A stretch of 64,000 bases of DNA from Sinohyriopsis cumingii (lineage: Eukaryota > Mollusca > Bivalvia > Unionida > Unionidae): positions 125,123,928-125,187,927 of the forward strand of contig CM068838.1 of the NCBI GenBank assembly GCA_028554795.2, read 5' to 3'. The translations under genes and the position numbers were made by a program. The notes under the pieces were generated by a model, which was not told the DNA's origin, made no database searches, and was given only the letters and a program-made list of their open reading frames with translations. How positions within the stretch are numbered: position 1 is the stretch's first letter; each line of letters begins with the position of its first letter. Below, one piece after another: positions 17,797 to 25,678 of the stretch.

Positions 17797-18909
17797 ATGG
17801 AAAAAGTCTTAGCTAGCATTTACTACGATCCCTCCCATCCTGCAGGTTACGCAGGAGTTCAAAAATTGTATCGTGCTGCCAAAACGCGACTGAAAAGTCT
17901 CCGTTTACCTCAAGTGCAACGATGGTTACAAGAACAAGCTACCTACACTTTACACAAACCCATTCGACGCAAGTTTGCCAGAAGTCGCACCCGAGTGGAA
18001 GGCATCGATCATCAATGGCAAGCCGATTTAGCCGATGTCTCTCATTTGGCCAGCTACAATCGTGGTTACAAATATTTGTTTTGTGTCATCGACGTCTTTT
18101 CCAAATTTGCCTGGGTCGTACCCTTGACTTCCAAATCCAGCAGCGAGTTAGTGCGAGCCCTGCAACGGGTGTTGAAACAAAGCGGTCGTCGCCCTCTTCG
18201 ATGGCAAACGGACAAAGGCACCGAATTTCTGAACCAAGCTTTCCAAAAAGAATTAAAGAAACGTGACATTCATTTTTTTACCACCGAGAATCCCGAAACC
18301 AAAGCCAGTATCGTGGAACGTTTTCAACGCACTTTGAAAGAACGCATGTGGAAATATTTTACGCATCACCACACTCTGAAGTACATCGACATCTTACCGC
18401 ACCTGGTGCAAGCGTACAACCAATCTTACCATCGAAGCATCGGACGTGCCCCGCAAGACGTGACTCCCGACAACGAAGTGCTGGTGTTCGAGCGCCTGTT
18501 CGGTACGTCCCCGACGAGGGCTGTCCCCAAGAAAAGTGGAGAGTTGACCGTAGGAGATTGGGTGCGCATTGGCAAAACCAAATGCACTTTCGACAAAGGT
18601 TACTTACCTAACTGGACGACCGAACTGTTTCGCGTCACTGGACGAGTACATGGCCGTCATCCTGCCGTCTATAAATTGGAAGACATGAACGGAGAAGTAC
18701 TCAAAGGAACGTTTTATTTGCCCGAGTTACAACGTGTCACCAAAAAAGAAGACGACGTGTACGACATCGAAAGCATTCTCGAACGCAGAACCCGTAAAGT
18801 GGGCAAACGACGTGTCAAAGAAGTCAAAGTACGTTGGAAAGGATATCCACCCAGTTTCGATTCTTGGATCGACGCTTCGCAAGTCATCGACTATAAAAAG
18901 AAGAAGTGA
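17797..18909 (+). CDS. Retroviral-type integrase with chromodomain
   Basis: 370 aa, intact. It inserts the linear element by strand transfer, giving the 6-bp duplications seen here. The rve core carries the DDE triad: D77 (WQADLAD), D139 (QTDKGTEF) and E174 (SIVERFQ), with canonical D-35-E spacing. There is no HHCC zinc finger at the N-terminus. The C-terminus (about 321-364) is a chromodomain (YDIESILE...VRWKGYPPSFDSW) with cage-like aromatics Y322, W347 and Y350, likely steering insertion to modified histones. That would fit landing in satellite DNA. Confidence 0.97.
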   Translation: MEKVLASIYYDPSHPAGYAGVQKLYRAAKTRLKSLRLPQVQRWLQEQATYTLHKPIRRKFARSRTRVEGIDHQWQADLADVSHLASYNRGYKYLFCVIDVFSKFAWVVPLTSKSSSELVRALQRVLKQSGRRPLRWQTDKGTEFLNQAFQKELKKRDIHFFTTENPETKASIVERFQRTLKERMWKYFTHHHTLKYIDILPHLVQAYNQSYHRSIGRAPQDVTPDNEVLVFERLFGTSPTRAVPKKSGELTVGDWVRIGKTKCTFDKGYLPNWTTELFRVTGRVHGRHPAVYKLEDMNGEVLKGTFYLPELQRVTKKEDDVYDIESILERRTRKVGKRRVKEVKVRWKGYPPSFDSWIDASQVIDYKKKK

Positions 18910-18914
18910 CCATC

Positions 18915-19325
18915 ATGCCCTTTCACACATCAGACGCAGCTACGTCGACCAGTCCTTCTTCCCCTAGTTCTTCTGTGCAAGATTTACAAAAACAACCCTT
19001 GTGGGTGTGGTGTGGAGAACGTGTGCCTAAAACGCAAATCGTCTTTTTCTGCCAAATCTTCGTGGTGTATTGTGTCATCGGGGCAGCCATCGCCAATTTG
19101 AGTTTGCAACAAGGAGACAAACAATTGTGGACCATTTTATTGAGCAGTTGCATCGGTTACCTGCTTCCCAATCCCTCCCTGAAATTCTCCTCAAACGGGA
19201 ACGTTGTGTCCAGTGCCAGTGCCAGTCACCACTCCAACAACCACAACCAGAACCCCATTTTGGGCGGAGACACGCCTCTGACATCCACTAACCCCTCGGA
19301 CAGCCACAGAACTCTGGAATTATGA
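18915..19325 (+). CDS. Two-transmembrane-segment Polinton protein
   Basis: 136 aa from ATG 18915, 5 nt after the integrase stop. A Ser/Thr/Pro-rich N-terminus is followed by hydrophobic segments at about 41-62 (QIVFFCQIFVVYCVIGAAIA) and 71-84, ending in GYLLPNPSL, then a Ser/His/Asn-rich tail. Similar two-TM proteins sit at this place in other Polintons. Its stop overlaps the next start as ATGA (19322-19325), which suggests coupled translation from one mRNA. Role unknown; a virion or membrane-interaction role is a guess. Confidence 0.75.
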   Translation: MPFHTSDAATSTSPSSPSSSVQDLQKQPLWVWCGERVPKTQIVFFCQIFVVYCVIGAAIANLSLQQGDKQLWTILLSSCIGYLLPNPSLKFSSNGNVVSSASASHHSNNHNQNPILGGDTPLTSTNPSDSHRTLEL

Positions 19326-20257
19326 GTCACCAAAACCAATTTTACTTAACCTTACCCAGTGACAGTTCCATGGAGGTGTTTCCCAATAACACGTTGTGCT
19401 GTTACACGGCCAAATTACCTCAAGCCATCCCCTTAGATCACGAAGCCCATTGGGAAGTGGCTTTAGTGGAAATGATTCACCCAACCCAAGTCCTCAATGT
19501 CCTTCCCAATCAAAATTCTTTCACGGTGGAAGTTTATGACGAGCAATTGCAACAGGAGTTGGATAAGAGAACCATATCTGACATTAAAACCTATGATCAA
19601 ATCACTAAAACGACCACCTACCACTTGTCCATTCTCCCAGGCTATTATTTCAGTGGTCATCATTTGGTCAGCGCCATAGCCTCCAGGTTTAATGGCGTGT
19701 TTGGGAAAGCTTTTGACATTGTCAGGAACAAAAGTGTCACCATGGAGTACCACAAAGTAGCTCGTCGCTTCTTGATGAAATTTGAGCGAAGTAAAATCGT
19801 GGGCATTGAATTTTGTCCTGAATTGTTTGACATGTTGGGCGGTAACATGGAGCTGAGGAAGAAATTAAAAGAAGAAAAAAACGAATTACCCATCATTTAC
19901 GACAACACGACTTTTGGTCAATATTTTAATACCCCGGTAGAACTGAACCAAGGACTGAATTTGATCTTTGTGTACTCCGATGTAGTGGAATACAACGTGG
20001 TGGGACACACCTCCGTACCGTTACTGCGTGTCATTCCTTTCAAAGTGGATTCTGCCACGAACGCTGACGAGGAAGGTGGAAACACTTACCACGTCCACCG
20101 CGAATTTGTCCATCCTCACTATTTGCCGGTCACTAAGTCGTATTTGGACACGGTCAACATTACTATAAAAGGAGATTTGGGACAAAATATTCCATTCACC
20201 AAAGGAAAAGTCACGGTGAAACTCCATTTTCGAAAACGGTTCTCTCACGACTCGTAA
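19322..20257 (+). CDS. Penton-like minor capsid protein (single jelly-roll)
   Basis: 311 aa, intact. It has the pattern of the Polinton minor capsid protein: an N-terminus with FYLTLPSDSS...FPNN, then the WEVALVEMIHP strand and repeated beta segments to the end. By analogy it forms the capsid vertices. It overlaps the preceding gene by 4 bp and is followed closely by 20265, so this looks like a capsid transcription block. Identification is from position, length and recognisable sequence pattern. Confidence 0.85.
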   Translation: MSHQNQFYLTLPSDSSMEVFPNNTLCCYTAKLPQAIPLDHEAHWEVALVEMIHPTQVLNVLPNQNSFTVEVYDEQLQQELDKRTISDIKTYDQITKTTTYHLSILPGYYFSGHHLVSAIASRFNGVFGKAFDIVRNKSVTMEYHKVARRFLMKFERSKIVGIEFCPELFDMLGGNMELRKKLKEEKNELPIIYDNTTFGQYFNTPVELNQGLNLIFVYSDVVEYNVVGHTSVPLLRVIPFKVDSATNADEEGGNTYHVHREFVHPHYLPVTKSYLDTVNITIKGDLGQNIPFTKGKVTVKLHFRKRFSHDS

Positions 20258-20264
20258 GTAAGTC

Positions 20265-20684
20265 ATGTATCCAGTGTACCAAGGGGTGGCTCGACAGCGA
20301 GGACACGGTTTAGGAGACATGTTAAAATCGGCCTTTCGTTCGGTGGCCCCAGTGTTGAAACCGATGGTGACACGCGGATTGCACGCCTTGAAAGATGCGG
20401 CACTGACGCAAGGCAAAGAATTTCTCCAAAATGTCATCATCGACAAACAGAACCCTAAAGAAGCCTTCATGAGGGCTGGCAAAAATGTCTTGCTGCAAAC
20501 GGGTAAAGACATTTTAGGCCAACGAGACACACCTATAAATGCCCTGCACGCTACCGAGTCAGGCATTCAGCAAGGACAAGGCAGAAAGAGACGACGAAGA
20601 AGAAAACACCCTTTCACCAGACTTCAAGCTAGAAAGGCCAAGAAAAGAAGAACCATTCGAGACTTAGACGTTTTCGATTATTGA
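20265..20684 (+). CDS. Basic pVI-like capsid accessory protein
   Basis: 139 aa. The N-terminus (GHGLGDMLKSAFRSVAPVLK) can form an amphipathic helix like the membrane-lytic region of adenovirus protein VI. The middle is helical. The C-terminus is a basic cluster (GRKRRRRRKHPF) ending in DLDVFDY. Located between the penton and major capsid genes, where Polintons commonly carry such a protein. GxG sequences might be protease sites. The function is inferred from adenovirus analogy. Confidence 0.7.
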   Translation: MYPVYQGVARQRGHGLGDMLKSAFRSVAPVLKPMVTRGLHALKDAALTQGKEFLQNVIIDKQNPKEAFMRAGKNVLLQTGKDILGQRDTPINALHATESGIQQGQGRKRRRRRKHPFTRLQARKAKKRRTIRDLDVFDY

Positions 20685-20697
20685 AACACAAAACAAA

Positions 20698-21988
20698 ATG
20701 ATGCACCGAGAGTCTTGCGCTTGTTCCAAGACGGAACTGGATCTGTTTGCCATGCCCCCCACCATGATGACCATGCAAGAATTTCAGTGGGTGGAATTTA
20801 ATCCCATCTCCTCACTGATCGATTCCGCTCCCATCGAGTTTGAAATCAAAGGATAGCCCGAAGATTACATCGATCTGAATAGCAGTTACTTGTACTTGAA
20901 AGTCCAAGTTCTAGATAAGGATGGTGCTGGAGTAGAAGACACTGAGAATATAGCTCCCGTCAACAATTTCATGCATTCCTTGTTCAGCTCAGTGGATTTG
21001 TACTTGAATAACAAACTAGTCAGCAGCAGCATGGATACATACCCTTACCGCGCCTACCTGGAAAATCTCTTGACGTACGGAATAGATGCCAAGGATACTC
21101 ATCTCAATGCCTGTGTGCTGTGGGAACCTGACGAAGCGAACAAGTTCGACGCAACAGATGGAAGCAATTCCGGCTTTGAGCAAAGACAAAGCAAAATCTT
21201 AGAGAACAAGAGTTTAGAACTGATGGATCGTTTGCATTTGGACATGTGGTTGCAAGAGAAATATTTGCTGAACGGGGTGAATGTTCGCTTGAGACTGAAT
21301 CGCAACAGTACCGCTTTCCATTTGTTGGCTGATCCTGATAAGACTGGCATTCCTAAAAGCAAAATTTTAGAGGCCAAACTCTACGTACGACGCGTGGAAG
21401 TGTTACCCAAAGTGGGTAACGATATCAGTCAAACGTTGAGCAGAACGACTGCCAAGTATCCCATCCGACGTGTGGAAGTGAAAACGTTCACCATTTCTGC
21501 TGGACTGCAATCCATAACCGAAGATCATCTGTTCCAAGGACAGTTACCCAAACGTTTGATCCTTGGTATGGTCACGAATTCAGCCTTCAACGGAGCCTTC
21601 AAAGAAAATCCTTTCAACTTTCAACACTTCAACGTGAAGAAAGTCGAAGTCAGTCGTGATGGCAAGACCTTGTGTACCCGACCTTTCGAAACTGACTTTA
21701 GTGACAAGAAGAAGAATTACTTGAGATCGTACTTGTCCCTTAGGAACCAACACCAGTCACGGCATTACGTACGAGGATTACGCAGGAGGCTATGCTTTGT
21801 GGGCTTTCGATTTCACTCCAGACCAAGGCAGCGACGAGGGGCATTTCCACCCTATAAAATCTGGCCAGATTCGTGTGGAACTTCAGTTTGCAGATAAACT
21901 ACCAGCGACAGTGAACGTCATCCTCTATGCAGAATTCGATAATACCATAGAAATCAACAGTTTGAGAGAAGTCATTCTAGATTATTAG
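20698..21988 (+). pseudogene. Major capsid protein (double jelly-roll), interrupted
   Basis: About 430 codons. Start ATG at 20698, 13 nt after the preceding stop. The frame is closed by an in-frame TAG at 20854-20856 (codon 53), reopens in the same frame to about 21740, then shifts: the conserved C-terminal block (GGYALWAFDFTPDQ, ending near 21988) lies in the +1 frame. The frameshift falls between about 21735 and 21765. Without correction the main frame ends at 21897. Codons either side are otherwise well preserved, so the damage is recent or the TAG and shift are sequencing or assembly errors. It would form the hexon-like shell. Confidence 0.9.
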
Positions 21989-21994
21989 AAAGCC

Positions 21995-22501
21995 ATGGAA
22001 GACTGTTATCCCTCTTTACCTAGTGGAGAAACTTTGGAGATGGAATGTAAGGAGACCGTGGAAGGAGAAGAATCTCAAGACAAAGACGAAGAAGATATCA
22101 TGATGAAGTCGAGATGGCCAGAACAAGAAGCCCATTTAGTCTGCTGTTTTGCCAAACACTTGGTCGACAAAATGACGGAATTGATCAAGAAAAATTGTTA
22201 TGGATGTCAAAACGATCATCCCAGTCAAATTCAACACGATAAATGCCTGATGTTAAGTCAAGAAGAAAAATTGGACGAGTATCTGGACGAAGCTTGGAGT
22301 CTCATCTCGAACAAAGACGTGTTGCACCAGTGGTATAAAGACTTGCGTGAACATTCTTGTCCACCATTAACCACTCAAGAGATCCATCGTATCGAAGCTC
22401 TCCTGAATCAGAGTGAGGAAACAGAACGAATAACCGTTTATTCGTCAGACATTTTCAAGCAAAAAGTCAGGATCGAATTGACGACGTATTATTACCTGTG
22501 A
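21995..22501 (+). CDS. Conserved Cys/His protein between capsid and protease
   Basis: 168 aa, starting 6 nt after the capsid stop. An acidic N-terminus is followed by a helical region with a Cys/His cluster (CYGCQNDHPSQIQHDKC), a plausible zinc site. Proteins with this cluster accompany capsid genes in other invertebrate Polintons. The function is unknown. Confidence 0.75.
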   Translation: MEDCYPSLPSGETLEMECKETVEGEESQDKDEEDIMMKSRWPEQEAHLVCCFAKHLVDKMTELIKKNCYGCQNDHPSQIQHDKCLMLSQEEKLDEYLDEAWSLISNKDVLHQWYKDLREHSCPPLTTQEIHRIEALLNQSEETERITVYSSDIFKQKVRIELTTYYYL

Positions 22502-22523
22502 AGAAGAAAACAAACACAAAACA

Positions 22524-22958
22524 ATGGATACCTGGGAACTTTATTACCTTTTGAACCACAGTTCGTATACGGCTTCTTGGAATCCCGTCGTCTGTGCTAA
22601 AGATGAACTCCCTCATCGCAAACCTAAAGACCATCAAGCTTACGTGATCAACACGGACGACAGTCATCTCCCAGGAACCCACTGGGTAGCCGTCTACTTT
22701 CCTCAAGAAGGATGTGTGGAATATTTCGATTCGTACGGATTGCCCCCTTTGGAAGACGATATCATCGACTTTATGAGAAGAAATGCTCAAACCACCCGAT
22801 TCAATAATGTGAAATTACAAGGCACAGATTCCTTGGTGTGTGGACAGTACTGTGTGTATTTTCTGCATCATCGCAGCCTGGGCTATTCCTTAGAACATTT
22901 AGTGACTCATTTTGATCCTCGTTCTTCTGCTAGAAACGATGTGAAAGTAGATCGATAG
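22524..22958 (+). CDS. Adenovirus-type maturation cysteine protease (C5-like)
   Basis: 144 aa. Cleaves capsid precursors during maturation. The catalytic set is present in order: H53 (GTHWVAVY), D69 (EYFDSYG), Q99 (KLQGTDS) and C110 (CGQYC). It ends at a TAG (22956-22958) soon after the NDVKVD segment, where family members usually continue a last helix, and the same frame stays open for 41 more codons. It may therefore be truncated. The start has an AACAATGG context. No TATA is seen. Confidence 0.92.
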   Translation: MDTWELYYLLNHSSYTASWNPVVCAKDELPHRKPKDHQAYVINTDDSHLPGTHWVAVYFPQEGCVEYFDSYGLPPLEDDIIDFMRRNAQTTRFNNVKLQGTDSLVCGQYCVYFLHHRSLGYSLEHLVTHFDPRSSARNDVKVDR

Positions 22959-23084
22959 TTTTGTGACCATTATGCTTATCTTTTGTCTCAAGCTAGGAAA
23001 CGTAGTGTCCATCAATGGCCTAATGATTTCCAACAGTGGAAATCACAATTTCATTCACAACGTTGTCAGCCTTGTTTAAAGTAG
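22959..23084 (+). other. In-frame open extension after the protease TAG
   Basis: Forty-one sense codons in the protease frame, then TAG at 23082-23084. The composition is protein-like (basic and aromatic, for example QARKRS and WPNDFQQW). It is either the cut-off C-terminus or chance. An AATAAA follows at 23171. Confidence 0.4.
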
Positions 23085-23170
23085 ATTGTATTTGAAGAAA
23101 AAAAATTGTTTGATGTTATATTGTTGGATTATTGTTAAAAATGTTGTTGTTTAGTGTTAAGTGATTTTTG

Positions 23171-23176
23171 AATAAA
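23171..23176 (+). terminator. Poly(A) signal AATAAA
   Basis: Lies 213 nt past the protease stop in an AT-rich stretch; likely 3' end of the capsid/protease transcripts. Confidence 0.55.
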
Positions 23177-23276
23177 AAATGTTGTGTTTAGAAAAAAATG
23201 CCTTTGTCGTTTGTTTAGCTATAAGAATGTTGGATTGATGCTCTTTCATTTCTTACTATCTCTCTCATGAACGTGT

Positions 23277-23314
23277 GGGGATGTTTTCCTTCACGTCCGC
23301 GCTTTAACTTTAAG
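23277..23314 (+). promoter_or_regulatory. Shared promoter box 1
   Basis: GGGGATG followed by TTTTCCTTCACGTCCGCGC, then CTTT and a TATA-variant TTTAAG at 23309. It lies about 60 bp before ATG 23368. The same box precedes the next two genes. Confidence 0.75.
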
Positions 23315-23367
23315 AACCGGGTTGTTCCCAGTCTAGCCATCCATTGTCGACTCATCCTCCTAAGAAG

Positions 23368-23727
23368 ATGTGCTCCAAACTAGCTAAGCTCAACGAAGCC
23401 TACGTGAATTTGCATAGGGTCAGACACAGTCTGATACCGAAACCAGAAGAAATAGAGAATGTGAGAATGTTAAAAATCACTGAAGACCTGATAGAAGAGC
23501 TCTTCAGAGAAGAAATGAACAGGGAGAAAGAAGAATGGACAGAGAAGTACAGACTTCAGAAACAGCAGCAACAGCAGCAACAACAGCAACAGCAGCAGCA
23601 ACCTGAAGCTGACAGAGGCTTTGTCGATTGTCGTATCGACACCAAAGAATTCTTCTTCTCTTTCCGAAGAAGCAGACCTATAGCCAGAAAGTCTATCCTC
23701 AGAGGACATCGCATTCTTAGAAACTAA
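23368..23727 (+). CDS. Accessory coiled-coil protein with polyglutamine
   Basis: 119 aa. The ATG at 23368 is chosen from its distance to the promoter box. A helical N-terminus is followed by a long run of Gln from CAG/CAA codons (about 75-87), then a basic tail (FFSFRRSRPIARKS). No family is recognised. It ends in a histone-like hairpin. The promoter box and hairpin group it with the next two genes as a repeated expression module. The glutamine run may vary between copies. Confidence 0.65.
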   Translation: MCSKLAKLNEAYVNLHRVRHSLIPKPEEIENVRMLKITEDLIEELFREEMNREKEEWTEKYRLQKQQQQQQQQQQQQQPEADRGFVDCRIDTKEFFFSFRRSRPIARKSILRGHRILRN

Positions 23728-23755
23728 AAAGAATGCCATAGCAAAACAAAAAAAA

Positions 23756-23771
23756 AGCCCTTTTCAGGGCT
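23756..23771 (+). terminator. Histone-type 3' stem-loop
   Basis: AGCCCTTTTCAGGGCT: same loop as the others, but the outer pair is A-T instead of G-C, a compensatory change that supports selection for the hairpin. TACCCA follows, and GAAAAGAAAT begins at 23785. The hairpin starts 29 nt after the stop. Confidence 0.85.
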
Positions 23772-24120
23772 ACCCAATAATCTAGAAAAGAAATAAAGAT
23801 TAATTTGCCAATGTGTGTAGGTAGAGTAGTGTGAAAATAAACACTAACTCTTTCTTAAAAAATGTGAGGGTATGAGTTTGTGTGTTTGTGTTTGTAAGTG
23901 ATAAAATAGGTTGGTGTGGATAGTAGATTAAAATGATGTTTGTTTTTTTGGGCTATTTGAGGTGAATATTTGGGGTTAGATTGGATTGCTTTGAGTATGT
24001 GGATAGTCTATTGAAGTGATGGGTAGCATAAAAAAGTGAGCGAGTGTTTCTTTTAGGTCCGCGCGTTGTTGTTGTTTTTTTTTGGTCATGATCTAGGTAA
24101 GATGAATTTTATGTTTTTAG
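23772..24120 (+). repeat. Non-coding spacer duplicated at 24569-24861
   Basis: After the hairpin, a segment near 23800-23890 (TTAATTTGCCAATGTGTGTAG and onward) and one near 24086-24120 (GATCTAGGTAAGAT) recur after the next gene. A partial promoter box (GTCCGCGCG) is at 24058. This shows that whole gene modules were duplicated. Confidence 0.8.
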
Positions 24121-24158
24121 GGGGATGTTTTCCTTCACGTCCGCGCTTTCAGTATAAA
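24121..24158 (+). promoter_or_regulatory. Shared promoter box 2 with TATA
   Basis: The box begins at 24121 with GGGGATG and ends in GTCCGCGC. TATAAA is at 24153-24158, 63 bp before ATG 24216. A decayed box lies 71 bp upstream. Confidence 0.8.
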
Positions 24159-24215
24159 TTGAAACTCGTTCGGCAGTCCAGCTACCCTTGTTGATTGATC
24201 AACACAGCCAGAAGA

Positions 24216-24524
24216 ATGACTAGCAGAATAGTGAAACTGTTAGAACTCCAGATGCACCTGGAATATGCCAGGCGCATAGTAAACGAACTATCAGCGGAGG
24301 CTATCGTAGAAGAAGCAAGAATAAAGAAGGAAGAAGAGGAGAGAAGACAGAGGAAAGAGGAGGAAAAGAAAAGAGAAGAGATGATGTCGTTTAATATTCC
24401 TGAAACAGAGGATTGGGGTGCTGAAGCGAATCATCCTCCCTCTGCGCTCCCTAGAAGAAAGGTGAAAGAAGACTGGGGAAGAAGATGCATGTGCGGCGCC
24501 AGGCCAGGAAGGTGCAACCATTAG
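24216..24524 (+). CDS. Accessory coiled-coil protein with Cys tail
   Basis: 102 aa from ATG 24216. An N-terminal helix (RIVKLLELQMHLEYARRI) runs into a Glu/Arg/Lys coiled coil. Then comes a DWGAE segment, repeated later as KEDWG, and a short C-terminal CMCGARPGRC motif that could bind metal. It has promoter box 2 and ends 28 nt before a histone-type hairpin. Function unknown. Confidence 0.65.
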   Translation: MTSRIVKLLELQMHLEYARRIVNELSAEAIVEEARIKKEEEERRQRKEEEKKREEMMSFNIPETEDWGAEANHPPSALPRRKVKEDWGRRCMCGARPGRCNH

Positions 24525-24552
24525 ATAGGTGCATCTGGAGTTTAAAAAAAAC

Positions 24553-24568
24553 AGCCCTTTTCAGGGCT
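24553..24568 (+). terminator. Histone-type 3' stem-loop
   Basis: AGCCCTTTTCAGGGCT followed by ACCCA and GAAAAGAAA at 24582-24590. Same A-T outer pair as the copy at 23756. Confidence 0.85.
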
Positions 24569-24790
24569 ACCCAATACTCTAGAAAAGAAATAACTATTAA
24601 TTTGCCAATGTGTGTAGGTAGAGTAGTGTGAAAATAAACACTAACTCTTTATTAATAGTGGAAGTGTATGAGTTTGTGTGTTTGTGTGTTTGTAAGAGCT
24701 CAGGTATGTTTGTGTGAATAGTAGATTATGGGTTTTTTAGCAAATGTGGAGAGTATAGTTAGGGTTATATTATATGAAATGAGAAAGTAG

Positions 24791-24899
24791 GGGGATGTTT
24801 TCCTTCACGTCCGCGCGATGTTGTTTGGTCATCATCTAGGTAAGATCCATTTTATGTTTCAGGGGATGTTTTCCTTCACGTTCGCGCTTTTCGTATAAG
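24791..24899 (+). promoter_or_regulatory. Paired promoter boxes and TATA
   Basis: Two full boxes start at 24791 and 24862, 71 bp apart. The second is followed by TATAAG at 24894, 55 bp before ATG 24949. The pair mirrors the decayed-plus-intact pair at 24050 and 24121. Confidence 0.8.
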
Positions 24900-24948
24900 A
24901 ACCCACAGTATTAGTTGTTCAAACCATTCTGCAAAGAATACAAAGAAG

Positions 24949-25329
24949 ATGGCGTCAAACCAAATGGACAAATTACAAACCTTGCAAGACGTTTTAGACA
25001 ACTTAGGAATAATGGAACAGATGCTATTAAGACTGGTTGAAGACCATTATTCCTATAGTCCCCATCGTGTGAAGATGGAAATTAATAACTTAAGGAAAGC
25101 AAAGGACAAGATTAGTGGTTTCATGAAAGAGATCAAGGAGGAGAAGGAGGATGAAGAGGAAAGAATAAGAATAAGCAATTGGAACGAAAAAATTGAAAAA
25201 GAAGAAGAAAATGAGAAGAGGAAGAAAGAAGAAGAGGAGAAAGAGAAGAAAGAAGAGAAGGAGAAAAAAAAGAAGAGAAAGAGTGTTGGAGATAAAAAAA
25301 GAAGTTGGTGGAGGAAAAGAAGAAATTAG
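24949..25329 (+). CDS. Accessory coiled-coil protein, Lys/Glu-rich
   Basis: 126 aa. The N-terminal 60 residues look globular and helical (LQDVLDNLGIMEQMLLRLVE). The C-terminal half is a continuous Lys/Glu coiled coil ending in a basic WWRKRRN tail. No family is recognised. The stop is 13 nt before the hairpin that lies inside the right terminal repeat, so the transcript would run into the TIR. Confidence 0.65.
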   Translation: MASNQMDKLQTLQDVLDNLGIMEQMLLRLVEDHYSYSPHRVKMEINNLRKAKDKISGFMKEIKEEKEDEEERIRISNWNEKIEKEEENEKRKKEEEEKEKKEEKEKKKKRKSVGDKKRSWWRKRRN

Positions 25330-25337
25330 AAGAAAAC

Positions 25338-25672
25338 CCAAAGGCCCTTTTCAGGGCCAGCCATATTTCTCGAAGAGAGATAGTCTTTGAATTGCCTACC
25401 CCTTTTTTTTTAAAAAAAAATTTTTTTTAAAATTTAAAAAAAAAAAATCCCATGTTAAATTCCCCTTGTCCGTAGAGTGACCCACGATTTATTCCCATGT
25501 TAAATTCCCCTTGTCCGTAAAGTAACCCACGATTTTTTGCCATGTTAATTCCCCTTGTCCGTAATCTGACCCACGATTTTTCGCCATGTTAAATTTCCAT
25601 TGTCCGTAATCTGACCCAGGGGTCCCTGTAATGCTAATTCCCATTGTCCGTAAAGTGCCCCCTTTCACTACT
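25338..25672 (-). repeat. Polinton right terminal inverted repeat
   Basis: Inverted copy of 6019-6353 with the same subrepeats, A/T palindrome and inner hairpin (25343-25358). Confidence 0.95.
25343..25358 (+). terminator. Histone-type 3' stem-loop in right TIR
   Basis: GGCCCTTTTCAGGGCC followed by AGCCA and a purine-rich GAAGAGAGA. It is the inverted partner of 6333-6348, so the TIRs supply 3' ends to the outermost genes on both sides. Confidence 0.85.
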
Positions 25673-25678
25673 ATCATT
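25673..25678. repeat. Right target-site duplication ATCATT
   Basis: Equal to 6013-6018 and directly adjoining the terminus ...CACTACT. Confidence 0.93.

Larger units (their letters stand above)
6019..25672. mobile_element. Polinton/Maverick, complete, 19.65 kb
   Basis: Both termini are present with 335-bp inverted repeats starting AGTAGTGAAAGGGGGCAC and a perfect 6-bp duplication. Inside are the family's diagnostic genes: protein-primed family B DNA polymerase, retroviral-type integrase with chromodomain, A32-like packaging ATPase, adenovirus-type cysteine protease, and penton-like and double jelly-roll capsid proteins. About 25 genes were counted. GC content is visibly higher than in the flanks. 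The major capsid gene is broken and the protease is possibly truncated; the polymerase, integrase, ATPase and minor capsid frames are intact, so the copy looks fairly young. Confidence 0.97.

Noticed and set aside
18892-18898. TATAAAA at the end of the integrase gene as promoter of 18915
   Set aside because: Only ~20 bp before the ATG, so a start site would fall inside the gene; the sequence also encodes the integrase tail.
20534-21858. TATAAA-like sequences at 20534 and 21853 as promoters of the capsid and the gene at 21995
   Set aside because: Distances of 130-165 bp do not fit the spacing seen elsewhere; likely coding coincidences.
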